Shown: piece after piece, positions 43,951-55,800 of the stretch
Numbering within the stretch: the first letter of the stretch is position 1
How the letters are laid out: every line of letters begins with the position of its first letter
Source: Dugong dugon
Taxonomy: Eukaryota > Chordata > Mammalia > Sirenia > Dugongidae
DNA length: 64,000 nt
Reading direction: 5' to 3'
Assembly: GCA_030035585.1 (NCBI GenBank)
Contig: CM057469.1
Location: 62,513,501-62,577,500 of the forward strand
Notes under the pieces: generated by a model
The model's input: only the letters and a program-made list of their open reading frames with translations
Told to the model about the DNA's origin: nothing
The model's database searches: none
Program-made: the position numbers and the translations under genes

Positions 43951-44042
43951 TTTAAACTTCCCGCTTCCACCAATGACCACCTCCGGGTACTGCCCACCTG
44001 ATCACAGAGCCAATCACTGAGCAGCAGCAGCCACTGGCCAAT
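43951..44042 (-). promoter_or_regulatory. ASPM core promoter: three CCAAT boxes and a CDE/CHR
   Basis: On the ASPM strand, inverted CCAAT boxes (NF-Y sites) lie at 44,038-44,042, 44,010-44,014 and 43,970-43,974. They are followed by AGCGG, a 4-nt spacer (GAAG) and TTTAAA at 43,951-43,965. Three NF-Y sites plus a CDE/CHR pair with a 4-nt spacer is the known arrangement of late cell-cycle (G2/M) promoters bound by MuvB/DREAM and B-MYB-MuvB. ASPM is expressed in G2/M, which fits. There is no TATA box. Confidence 0.65.
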
Positions 44043-44597
44043 GAGGCGGCAGCGCCTAATTTAAACAATTGTACCAGGCGCCAGTTGCTCTTCGCTGCTG
44101 AAGGGAAAATGGTGAGGTGGTTCTGAAGACTCCCTAAAACCGGCTGCTTAGTAAAATTCGCTTTTAGACTTTCTGTCAACAGGTTGTGTTGAAGCGAGGA
44201 GAGTAACAGCTTTTCCAAAATAAATGTAGTAATCATTGGAGCTGCCAGGCACAACCTTAGGTAAAACCCGTAAGTAGGCAACAGTTAAATCTCTCTTCTC
44301 ATCCAATGTATCCCGCCCAGGATTATATGAATTTACTTGCGCGGTTTCCTGGGGCTGAATGGGAGCATTATGAGGAAAATTAAAACGACAGTGAATGTGA
44401 ACGTGCTTATTTCAGTGACCGACCAAAGCTAGGGCTCAGTAAATTTGCATTCGGATTCTTACCTCGGGATGCTGGAAACATGACACAAGGTAAATAAAAC
44501 CTGAGATTCCCAGTCGTTCATAAATTACCTTTTGACAGGCAATGCCTTTGACAAATAACTTCTTGGCTTTTATTTTAATTGTAGTTATCTAGTGCTT

Positions 44598-44802
44598 CGA
44601 AGTCTGGGTAGCACAAGTGGTTTGCCACTGGCTGCTAAGCTAAAAGTTGGCAGCTCGACCCATCCACTGGCTCAGAGGAAGAAAGGCCTTGTGATTTGCT
44701 TCAGTAAAGATTACAACCAAGAAAAGCCCATAGAGCAGCTCTACTCTGTAACACATGTGGTCGCCAGAACTCCATGGCAACTAGCAACAATAACAATCTG
44801 GT
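44598..44802 (+). mobile_element. AfroSINE, diverged longer subtype
   Basis: 'gtctgggtagcacaagtggt', 'gaagaaaggccttgtgattt', 'gcccatagagcagctctact', tail 'ccatggcaactagcaacaat'. Confidence 0.82.
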
Positions 44803-44804
44803 AG

Positions 44805-45050
44805 TTATTATTATAGCATACACAGCACTATTACTATATGCCAGGGATTGTTTTAAGCACGTCACATATTTATCTCAATCTTCACCTCAACCCTATGATA
44901 TATCTACTATTATTTGTATTTTACTGATGAGTAAACTGAGGGAGAGAGAGGTTAAGTAACTTGCCTAAGGGCATACAGCTAGCCGGGATATGCACCCAGG
45001 CAGTTTGGCTCCAGTCTGGCTCTTACCCAGTATACAATGCGGCCTCTAAA
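44805..45050 (-). repeat. MIR, antisense, nearly full length
   Basis: 'tatatgccagggattgtttt', 'gaggttaagtaacttgccta', 'ggctccagtctggctcttac'. Confidence 0.88.
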
Positions 45051-46154
45051 TTTACTTTGGCGAACTCCTTAAAAAAAAAAAAAATCAATGTATGGATGTG
45101 CGTATGGGCACACAAAACATGTAGAAAGAAAAGTCCCTGGGTGGAAAAACAAAATGAGGAAGCTGAGATATGAAATTATGCTCAGTGACACTCCAGTTTG
45201 GCCTGAGGTCGAACCCTGTTACCTTCAACAGTTTTTAAACAAATAAAAATTTTTTTAATCCTTCAAGATTGATGCACAATGAAAACACTACTCTTGAAAC
45301 ATAAAAATGTATAATTTTATTTTTAACAAAAATTCTAATATTAATCATTTTCAAATTTGCTTAACTTACATTTATTATTTCATACTGTGAATGTTATTCA
45401 TCAAATCAATGTAAATACCAGCCCTATTAAGGTAAAAAAAAATCACTCAAATGTTTGCTTCAACTCCTTTAACATGATGATAACATAATTTTATTCATAT
45501 ATGCTCACACTTAATAGATTTTTTCATAAAGCATAGCTGTTGGCTCACAATTAAAAAAAAAAAGAATGAACTACATTTGTAATTTTTTATTTGCCCCTCC
45601 ACTTCCATTCTCCACACTTAAATGGGTGCACATTACCATTTAATATATTGACACAGTACTTGGGAACGACTTTCATAGTTTGTTAGGTTCACTAATTGCA
45701 GGCTGGCTTCAACAGTTGTTTACAGTCAATTAGGTTGAAATGTTGGAACCTCCATGGCATTCTATAGAGTCCAAAGGCTTGGAAAGATGGGAATGTTGGA
45801 GGGCATCTATATGTGAAACATACTCAGCCACCCCTAAACATACATGCCCCCTGAAATTCTCCCTTTACCAAGGCATTAAATACATTGATGAGGGGGACTT
45901 GAATATCCTTGAAGAGTCCTGTGATAACTGTTTCCAATGGGCCAGGAAGGATGGTAGGGGATGCTATGAGAACGGGTTATCTTATCTCAATGTGAATGAT
46001 AGAGCCTACAAGTGATAAAGGATAGTGGCATTTAACAGACAAGATGGTAGCACCACAGCATGTCAAGGACTGAGTAGTAATTAGAGGTAGGGATCTGTGG
46101 CACTGGCTTATTGATCAAGGGATCAATATAAATAAGATGGGTTCTGCTTGACAT

Positions 46155-46311
46155 GTTGTTGTTGTTGGGTGCTGTCGGTTCTGACTCATAGCAACCCTAC
46201 AGGACAGAGTAGAACTGCCCCATAGTGTTTCCAAGGAGCAGCTGGTGGATTTGAACTGCCAACCTTTTGGTTGGCAGACCAGTTCTTAAACACTAAGTCA
46301 CCAGGGCTCCT
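46155..46311 (-). mobile_element. AfroSINE
   Basis: 'gttgttgttgggtgctgtcg', 'ggacagagtagaactgcccc', 'ccttttggttggcagaccag', ending 'caccagggctcc'. Inserted in the ERV-L fossil. Confidence 0.9.
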
Positions 46312-46859
46312 GCAGAAAAAATCTAGATCTGCAGAGCAGAAACCTAACAAGTCCACAGACCCACAGACCCTTAACTAAGGAAAGGACTTGCCCCTATGAG
46401 AAAAGATTCTGCAACATGGATACACCTTACAATACAGGAGTCACCATACTAATAATTATTAGTCACCAAAAATTTATACCTACTATAAACCTTAATGCAA
46501 ACTTTCTCCCAGAGAGAACTGCAGCAATTTACCAATGTCACTATGGAGTGGGGAAAGGGGAATACCCAGACCTTCCAGGGGTTATTAGATTCTGTCTTCC
46601 TCCTATACTGCAGAAACATAAAATGACACCATGGACCACTAGTTAGATGGAAGCTTGTGGACATTAGGGGATAGATGGCATCTAGGCCTGAATCTCTCAG
46701 AGCACCCAGTAGGATGGGATTCATCCAGTTCCAGAATACGAAATGAGTATAGACATATTTAGTAACTGGCAGAATTCTCACATTGGTTTCCAATTCTAAG
46801 GAGTAAAGGCGATTATGGTAGAAAGGGTCGAGAAGCCCCTGAAACCCTCTTCCCCATCC

Positions 46860-49200
46860 CTCCAAGATGTAAAGTAAAAAGCAATACTAAAGTAAAAAAG
46901 CAAAACCCTGGGTCCAAAGGACATGCTATTCTCCTGGCTCTCTCTACTTTCGTGGTGGTATGAGGTCGTCTTGCTGAGGAGTTCCTCAGCTGGGGAAGGT
47001 TGATGACAAGGACCTTTCCCTCAGAGCCGACAGATGGAGAAAGCCTTCCCCTGGAGCTGGCACCCTGAATTCGGACTTCTAACCTAGACTGTGAGAGAAT
47101 AAATTTCTCTTTGTTAAAGCCATCCACTTGTGGTATTTGTTATAGCAGCACTAGATAACCAAGACAGGATTTGGTACTGAGAGAATACGGTGCTGCTCTA
47201 ACAGATACCTTAAATGTGGAAGCAGTTTTGAAATTGTGAATGGATAGAGGCTGGAAGAGTTTTAAAATGCCTCCGGGTAAAAGCCTGGATTTCCTTGAAG
47301 AGACTGTTGGTGGAATTATGGACGTCAAACACAATTCTGGCAAGAACTCAGAAGGAAATGAGGAGGGCTGTTACACCACCGGTGATGGTGCAGATGACGA
47401 GAAGCCGCATCAGAGAAACGGCAATAACAGAGAAACGGCAGCAGCAGAACCAGAGACCAGTGGGAGACCACGCTGGAGCCAACCCGCAGAGTGAGAGAGC
47501 TGAATGCCTTTGAGTGGGAGGCTTCCTGGAGGAGTAGGATGCCTCTGGGCACTTATAGGTGGAGCTAGGCTTGACTACCCAAGGCAAGAGAGCTGAGTGC
47601 CTTCAGGCGAAAGTTTACTGGCTGAGTGAGGTGCCTCCAGGCACTTATCAGTGGAGCTAAAGAGCTTTGGAACACTTGCCCCAGCATGGCAGATATGGGC
47701 AGTGTCATGGGTTGAATTGTGTCCCCCACAAAATATCTGTCAATTTGGCAAGGTCATGATTTCCAGTATTGTATGATTGTCCACCATTTTGTCATCTAAT
47801 GTGATTGCCCTATGTGCTGTAAATCCTATCACTATGATGTAATGAGGTGGATTAGTGGCAGTTATATTGATGAGATCTACTACAAGATTAGATAGTGTCT
47901 TAAGCCAATCTCTTTTGAGATATAAAAGAGAGAAGTGAGCAGAGAGAGATGGGGACCTCAAACCACCAAGAAAGCAGTGCTGGGAACAGACCACATCCTG
48001 TGCTGAGATGCTCCCAGACCAAGGGAAGACTGATGACAGGGACCTTCCTCCAGAGCTGACAGAGAAAGCCTTCCCCTGGAGCTGGTGCCCTGAATTTGGA
48101 CTTCTAGCCTACTGGACTGTGAGAGAATAAACTTCTCTTTCTTAAAGCCATCCACTTGTGGTATGTGTCATAGCAGTACTAGATGACTAAGACAGGCAGT
48201 GAAGCCCAAGAGGCCTAGAGGCCAAGAAACCAGGAAACAGAAGCTGAAGAGACAAGAACACACAGGAAGCAGACCTGCCTGAGTCTCAAAGGGTAGGGCC
48301 ACAACCTCTGGCGTCTCAAAGGGTGGAGCCACAGCCTCCTAGGTTTCAAAGAGTCAGACAGATCTTCACCAACTCGGGGTTCCAGAGTGTGGGGCTGCCA
48401 GTCACAAGTGCCAGCAGGATGGGGCCAGATCTGCTGCCCAAAGTTGAGGGGGAAGGGCTGCCATGTCGAAGGGCCAGAAGAATGGGGCCTACAGGGGTGA
48501 GAAGGTGGAGTTGCCACTCAGTGGAGCTGCCCAAATGCGATGGAGCAGAGCTGCTGTCCCAGTGGGCCTGGAAGGAGGAGCTGAAGCCCAGGGCTGAGGG
48601 GCTTCCACTCATAAACCGGAGAGTGTAGCCAACATCCAGAGCCTGAGGGCAGGGCCATTGCGTAAATGGTGTCAGAGAACAGAGGATTATTTTCAAGCCT
48701 TGAGGCTGAGGTAATGTGTTCTGCTGGCTTGCTTGGTGCCCTCCAATTTCTCCCGTTTGTGATGGAAATGTCTACCTTGTGCCTGTTCTACAACTGTACT
48801 TTGGAAGCAGGTAACTTGTATTCTAGATTCTACAAATGAAGAATTTTTGGATTTTGGACTTGGAGTTGATTTAAAACTTTTGCTATGATATGCTGGGGTG
48901 AATGTGTTTTACATGAGGCAATGACATGAATTTTGGGGGGACCTCACACCACCAAGAAAGTAGTGCCAGGAGCAGAGTGTGTCCTTTGGGGTCCCTGCGC
49001 TGAGAAGCTCCTAGTCCAGGGGAAGATTGATGGTAAGGACCTTCCTCCAGAACCGACAGAGAGAAAGCCTTCCCCTGGAGCTGATGCCCTGAATTTGGAC
49101 TTCTAGCCTGCTAGACTGTGAGAGAATAAACTTCTGTTTGTTGAAGCCATCCACTTGTGGTATTTCTGTTATAGCAGCACTAGATAACCAAGACAACTAC
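46860..49200 (+). mobile_element. ERVL-MaLR fossil lodged in the ERV-L remnant, with a nested LTR
   Basis: LTR-like blocks at about 46,860-47,165, 47,702-48,195 and 48,930-49,198 share 'gaaagccttcccctggagct' and end 'tagataaccaagaca' or close to it. Between them lie MaLR-type internal sequences (47,166-47,700 and 48,196-48,930; 'ggatttggtactgagagaat', 'catgaattttgggggga'). The middle LTR, 'gggttgaattgtgtccccca' at its start, looks nested in the internal part. Non-coding, decayed, with no envelope or pol. Confidence 0.75.
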
Positions 49201-50022
49201 CATGCCTAAGGGCTAGTCAAGTCTTCTGCCTATGCTGTAATACTGTCCAAAGGGACCTGGATCTTCTTGATTTCTCAGAATACTGCATTGGTCATTGCAT
49301 TGAAGACATTTGCTAGTTAAACCTGGTGAGCAAAGAATAGCTGTCAACAAGAGAATTGTGAGGGTCTGAGGTTTTACATCACTTGAAAGCTAACAAGTTA
49401 GCTTGCCAATTTCATGAATGCTGGGAGAAGGTAAAAGACTCTTGGGTTAGAGAAAAAAAGGACTTTATTACTCATGGAAAAACCAGTAGCCAGAGTGTTA
49501 GTTAGCATGTTCATTTGCACTGGCACCCCTTGCCCCCTAAGTCTCATGGGGACAATACAAAGAGCCTATGATGGATGCCTGCACACAGTGGGTTGCATTA
49601 CATGAGTGGATCACACTGAACTTGGGAATCAACTGTTTTTATAGCACATTGTCGGGGGGAGGAGGGGAGACATTACCTTATCCTTCAGAATTTCTCACTG
49701 CCATCTTGAGAGATGGCCTGGGTAAAGAGGAGTCAGTGCCTTGCATTCTTGGCAAACCCTTCAAGAATGTTAAGGGTTGTTCAGGGCCCATGATGAACTG
49801 CCTCTCCCAACAGCTGCAAGAACTCTAGACGCTGGTAGTAAAAATAAATGCAGGCCAGAAAGTGGGAGATAAAGTGTGACAAAATTCAGGGTTTTACCAT
49901 ATTGATAAAAGTTTTTTAGGGATCCAAATGGTCTGAGATAACCTGACGTATCTCCTCTAAAATGACAGGCAACTTGCTGTACTTTTGTACCATTTGGAAG
50001 GCCTCTTTAGATTTTGGGGATC

Positions 50023-50172
50023 CCTGGTAGTGAAGCGGTTAAGAGCTTGGCGCTAACCAAAAAGTTGGCAGTTTGGGTCCACCAGCTGCTCCTTGGAAAC
50101 CCTAGGGGACAGTTCTACTCCGTCCTGCAGGGTCGCTATGAGTTGGTATCAACTCGAAGGCAACGGGTTTTA
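50023..50172 (+). mobile_element. AfroSINE with target-site duplication
   Basis: 'ccctggtagtgaagcggtta', 'ggacagttctactccgtcct', 'aactcgaaggcaacgggttt'. Flanked by 'tagattttgg' on both sides (about 50,010-50,019 and 50,170-50,179), a direct target-site duplication from insertion into the ERV-L fossil. Confidence 0.92.
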
Positions 50173-50534
50173 GATTTTGGAGGCAACACATAATTTATTA
50201 AGGCATGTCTGTCCATCCCATTTACCTAGTAACTATAAGACTGACATTTTTGAGCTGTATCCAGGTTACAGGATCCTTTCTCATGGGGGCAACACTCACA
50301 GGGCTCTGCTACTTACACCATATGGCAGTCAGAGACACAGAACAGAGCTTCTGGAAAGTTTTAATAGAGGCATCACAACATAAAACTCAATTTGGGAGTA
50401 AAGCTATGCCCTCTTCTGCAGACAAGCATCTACCATTTGAAAAGCAGCTCCTGGGTTTGCTATTTGATCATGGTGGACGTTTGGAGAAGTGACTGTACGA
50501 CCCAAATGCCCATCTACAACTATTTTCTAATCTG

Positions 50535-50765
50535 GGGACCAGCAAACTCTGGCCTGCAAGACAAATATGGCACATACTCTGTTTTTTATAAATAAAGTTT
50601 TATTGGAACACCGCCACATCCATTCACTTACATATTATCTATGGCTGTTTTCCAAATACAAAGGCAAAGATGAGTAGTTGTGACCAAAATTGTATGGCCT
50701 GCAAAGCTTTAAATATCTACTAGCTGATCCTTTACAAAAAAAGTTAGCTGACCCCTGTTCTAAAC
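50535..50765 (+). mobile_element. Old non-autonomous DNA-transposon-like repeat, copy 3
   Basis: 'ccagcaaactctggcctgca', 'ataaagttttattggaacac', 'gtatggcctgcaaagcttta', 'gttagctgacccctgttcta'. Inserted in the ERV-L fossil. Confidence 0.78.
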
Positions 50766-51539
50766 CAAAGAACCATAAACTTGCATGTGGCAAGCAACAT
50801 TCCATTATAAAACAAAACTGGCATACACAAGACCAGAATTGAGCAGGCCAAGAATACACAAGCGAGCTACAAAAACAGGTGACCATTATCTCCTCCTACT
50901 ACTTCGTTGCCCCTCCGTCAATCTACACCTATGGAAAACAGGGAATTCCTTGTTACTACTTCACAGAAGAAAAAAGCCTGGTTTATGTACAGATCTGTAT
51001 GGTAGTCCAGATATAAATAAGAAAAACAAACATGGAAAGTTGGGGACAAGTGGGAGGGTATGTAAATTGACCTCTCAAAGTAGGTATGGAATGTTAAGAA
51101 ACGTGTATCCCGTGTAAACGCCCATCATAGACCATCCACGGCAGAGGAGCTCCATCAGCAGGTAAACAAAACAAGCTATCCTGTGGATGTCAACCACCCC
51201 ACTGACTGCTCAGTGAACCCATTTACAAAGTGGTCATGGCAGTAGGGATGGAGGCTACTAATGACCTCAAACATGGTCTCCCCCTTACTAAGGCTAATTT
51301 GATACGCCACTGCTGAGTGCTCAACTCTCAGTATGACTCCATTCTCCAGTGGGACCAGCCAGTTACCTGTGGCAGGTTGGTCCCATTAAACCCTTTCTAT
51401 CACAGAAAGGGCAATATTTTGCATCTCTGAGTTAGATGCATTTTCTGAGTACATACAGTGCCTCCACTATCCATGGATTTACAGAATGCTTTCTCTCTAA
51501 CCAATGAATCTGTGATGGTTTTAAAAATATGTTCAAATA

Positions 51540-52310
51540 TCTTTGTTACTTCTGTCTTCAAAAGGGGAAGCTTCTTAATTTGTTTCCCTTGAGTGTGGGC
51601 TGGACTTAGTGACTCACTTCTGACAAACTTACTAACGCAAAAGTGATGAAATATCACTCCCAACATTAGGTTATAGACTGCAACTTCCATATTGGGTATT
51701 CTTTCTTATTCTCTCTCTCTCTCAGATCACTTTCTTGGGGGAATAATAGTTGCCATACCCGTAGACAGCTGAGATGAGGCCATGTGGTAAGAAATTGAGG
51801 TTAACTGCCACTTGAGGTTGGTAGCAAACCCGCCTCCATTCCACCAGTTTTCAGACCTGAGTAACACCTGGACTGCAATCTCATGAGAAACTCTTAGGGC
51901 CAAAACCAGCTAGCTAAGACACTGCTTGACTCCTGACTCACAGAAACTGAGGTAATAAATGTTTGTTGTTTTAAGCCACTAAGTTTTGTGTAATTTATTA
52001 TACAGCAATAGATAACACAGATTTTAGAATCTAAAAGTGGGGTGTTGCTATAACAAATACCTAAAAATGCGGGAGTGGCTTTGGAACCAGGCAATAGCTA
52101 GAGGCAGGAAGGATTCTGAGGAACATGTTTGAGAAAGCCTAATAGCCTTGAATAGACTGCCGTCTCATGAGGGACCCTGAACCAGAACAGCCCAGCTAAG
52201 CTGCTCTTAGATTCCTAATCCACAGAAACTGTGAGATAATAAATGCTTGTTGTTTTAAGCTACATAGTTTTGGGGTAATTTGTTACACAGCAATAGATAA
52301 CTGAGCACGC
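51540..52310 (+). mobile_element. MLT1-type LTR fossils with a short internal remnant
   Basis: First LTR about 51,560-52,020 ('gtgggctggacttagtgact', 'gttgttttaagccactaagt', 'cagcaatagataacacag'), internal-like piece to about 52,150, second LTR end to 52,306 ('tgagataataaatgcttgtt', 'agcaatagataactga'). ERVL-MaLR family, broken, shared by placental mammals. Confidence 0.8.
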
Positions 52311-52889
52311 TATACAACATTACCTCCAATCAGAATATTTATTCTGCAGAAATGGTCTCATGCCCATTGAAGTTACTGGTCTTCCAATGCTTAAAAGCAG
52401 CTGCCTTGATAGAGAATGGTCTGTTGATGACTCAGTTATGGTGCCAGATTGGAGACAGCGCCTTGCAAGGCTGGGGTACTAATGTACAGCATAGGGTTTA
52501 TGCCTTAAACCACCAACCACCTCTCCTATGGCCAAAACGCATGAGCCTGGGAATGAGGGGAGCAGAGGCAAAAAAGACCACTGTATTATATCTAATAACT
52601 GATTAATGGACTTTTGCTATATTCAGATTTCCCTCCGAAAACAGCATAATATGACCACTTCTATTAGTTATTATTAATATTTGAATTTATAATAGCCATT
52701 TGAAAACCATTAAATAGCTTAATACATTTAATATATAAAATATTTTGAAATAGTACCTTGCTTATGAGAAACACATAAAATGTAAATAAACGTACCCCAT
52801 GATATTTGGTTTTCCATCTGTTCACTGTCTTTGTATTCAATTTTTAAGGAGGCATGCAGCATACTACATTCCTACACTATGAAAATGCA
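52311..52889. other. Intergenic, nothing recognised
   Basis: AT-rich sequence between the MLT1-type fossils and the candidate ZBTB41 polyadenylation signal. No gene or repeat that I can support. Confidence 0.6.
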
Positions 52890-55800
52890 ATTCAATAAAA
52901 CCTAAGTATGCTTTATTAGGACAAAAGAACTTTACATTTATTTTAAATATCAAAATAACACAAAGGAGTAGTTCAATATACAATGCACTTCCTATTCTTC
53001 ACAGAGGACTGAATTTTTCTATAAAGACATTTATACGTAAGAAACATAAGACAACCTAATATGTATAAAACTCACAAGATACTTTACACACAGGTGACAA
53101 AAGGATAAATTTTGATATTTTAGATTTTTTGTAATTGTTTTTTAAGTATCTTTAATAATTAAAAACAAAAATTATGATTTGAGACTGGAAACTTATGTTT
53201 AAAAACATTTCCACTTTAATGTACATCATAAATCCCTTTAATCAGAACATTGAATATACAACATAGAGCAGCTAAATGCAAAACGCCCACCTTTGTACCC
53301 ATTTTTTTGGCAGCCACACTCATCAACTGTAATAGTTTTATCTGCAAGGATAAAAACTGTCTGATTGCTGGAAGGAGTAAGAATTTTGTAATTACACCAC
53401 AGTACATTGTTCAACTTTAAAGCAAGCAGGAATACCAAGCCAAGAGGAGATGTGTGCATGCTTTTCATTCAAGAAATGTTCTAGAATCTCCAACAGTAAT
53501 GCAAACACTGAAATTACTTCTTTACTCAAGAATTTTGGGGAAAAAAAGTTATGCCCATCTTTGTATAACCTCTATGTTCTGAATATAATCCTTAATTTCT
53601 CTTTATATAAATGGCTGCAGAAGCTAAATTAACATAGCTTGGGGACTTTCGTTAGCCACAGCCTTAAGACTACTCACATCAAATTCAAACATGAAGAGTA
53701 AACAAAAACATAAACACACTCTCTCTCTACCAAAACCTTCTTTCTCTTGTTATCTACACAACCTAATCCTATTACTTTTATCTTATTAATGCTGCTTCCA
53801 AAGATGAACAGCAGAAAGCATGCTAGCATTCTTTAAGTAGAAATTTTAGAGGAAATATTGGGGAAGGACTTCCTTTCTCCTATAAAAAAATGAAAATGCA
53901 GACTATAGCCATAGAGAAATGTGCAAGAGAGGAGTGTTTAAGGAAGAATTGTTTATAGTTCCTAGAAACTGGTTATAAAATTATTCTCACATTATTCATT
54001 ATTCTAACAGCAAGTAATATTTCACATAATACTATTTAAAGTTTTAGAAATGCTACTTATTCCTTTAATTAAAGAATACATTTGTAGTCATTTAAAATTT
54101 GGCACTGAATCACAGAATAATCCAAGTATGACTTCATTTCAAAGTCCCAATTTTTCCTGAGTTTATCAAGTTATATGTTGTATATGTTGGTTGGAATGTT
54201 GCTGCTCCTAATGAGTAACTCATCTCAAACCATAACCTCTTGTTCAGTTTTAGGCAAACTGAAATAAGAAGCTGTTTAGTGCAGAGCTGTGTGGTTATGG
54301 TACCTAGTTCCTAATGGAAGCAAAAGAAAGTGGGGGAGGGTGCAGGACAGAGAGGCAGACACATTTACTCTTATTTTATTTGTCAGATTCCTCTAATAAG
54401 CATCTAGAAGAGACACGCCCAGGGGTGGCTTCACAGTAGCTCTAAAGGCCACACTAGAGATAAAATATTATGATGTATAAATCATGTAAGAAAATGTTCA
54501 CACTAGTACTTAGTGAGTTTTCCTACATACAGCAATCTAAAACAAAAAAAAGTTGCCCAACCAGCAGGCAACATATAACATAAGACCCATGATAATAACA
54601 ACAAAACAATCATTTATTAACCAGTTCAACCTAGGCAGCAGAATCAACTCTAAGCAACTACAACACATTGAAAAGGCACAAAGCATTCAATCCAGAAAAA
54701 GACTGGGTATAAAAGGACACACTGTCAAAGAGCTAATGCCTCAAATCAGACTTTTCACCAATGATCTATTAGAGTGATGTGGTGGGAAGAATATTCAAGC
54801 CTATAAACATATCACTTTGTGTTTTTGACTGTAATTATAGAGCGAAAAGCAATGAACGATATTTAATTTATTAGCCCTTAACTAACAGTTTATAGTCACC
54901 CAACGAAGATGTTTTGACACTTTTTAAGGTTGACAGAAAATTATTAGCGTTACCTATTTAATGACCTACCATCACTTAAAAAGGAAGTCACTTAATAAAG
55001 CACCAGTTTAAAACCCTATTTTTTGCTACTCCTCTCCCCAGCAATAAACGTCTAAGTTACTTAAAAGTATGCAAAGACCACTGTTTTTACAGTTGTTGGT
55101 TAAATCTTGCTGGCATGAGGAACAAACCCTAACTTTAAATGGTATTTTAGGCTGCAAAAAATAGGGGGGGATTTGTTACAAAAATAACCTCAACTTGACT
55201 TAAAAAAAATTCTAAGGCAAAAATCATTTAACAGTGTAGTGTAAAAAATAAGCTTATTATTGAATATTGAATAGTGTCCATTTAAATGATAACATTCAGT
55301 TAACTAAAACTGAGGAAAACTGAGTATTCTTACTTATAATTGGTTTGTCAGTGTGAGTATTCCTAGAGTACTTTCTTCTGCTCTTATTTTTATAAACATA
55401 AACACAAACATGTAATACTTAGTTTCTGTTTTTAAACTAACAATTTTTTTTTTAAAAATCCATAATCCTAGGTCTTCCACTGTGCTTCTTTGGACAAGTA
55501 TTTATTGACACAACAAAGAATTTAAATTCTTTTAAACTATTTAATACCTACTAAAAATCTTTGGTGCATGTAAGTAAAAACCAATTAGGTTAACAAATTT
55601 CTGCACTTGATAAATTAATCCAATTTACAGATTAAGTGCTAACTGCTATCAGCTAAAAAAATTAAAATAATAAATTATGGTCATAAAATAAAAAATTCTG
55701 AATGAGGCTAAACATAGTTACAAGATTCAAAATTTTAAATACAGTCACAGAAATAATAGATTTCAGAGTTACTGGAACATTTGTCCAAAATACTCCAAAT

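Larger units (their letters stand above)
43400..44140. promoter_or_regulatory. CpG island over ASPM exon 1
   Basis: A visibly GC- and CpG-rich block in otherwise AT-rich DNA, covering exon 1, the 5'UTR and the CCAAT/CHR promoter. No second, divergent gene is seen to the right. Confidence 0.75.
44140..45720. other. Intergenic spacer next to the ASPM promoter
   Basis: Contains an AfroSINE (44,598-44,802), an antisense MIR (44,805-45,050) and AT-rich unrecognised sequence (45,060-45,720). No gene seen. Confidence 0.75.
45720..51540 (+). mobile_element. ERV-L provirus fossil (gag and pol remnants)
   Basis: Class III endogenous retrovirus remnant. Gag-like residues near 45,740-46,020 ('LYQGIKYIDEGDL'), reverse-transcriptase-like near 49,200-49,330, RNase-H-side pol near 50,300-50,530 ('PFEKQLLGLLFD') and integrase-like near 51,200-51,500 all resemble HERV-L. 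It is broken by many changes and by later insertions (two AfroSINEs, a MaLR element and a hAT-type repeat). ERV-L dates from early placental evolution, so probably on the order of 100 million years old. Confidence 0.8.

Noticed and set aside
45740-46015. A 91-codon open frame with a good-looking protein
   Set aside because: It matches ERV-L gag and lies in a decayed provirus; treated as a fossil rather than a host gene.
47240-48696. Many open frames on both strands
   Set aside because: They fall in non-coding MaLR LTR and internal sequence, which is GC-richer and therefore poor in stops.
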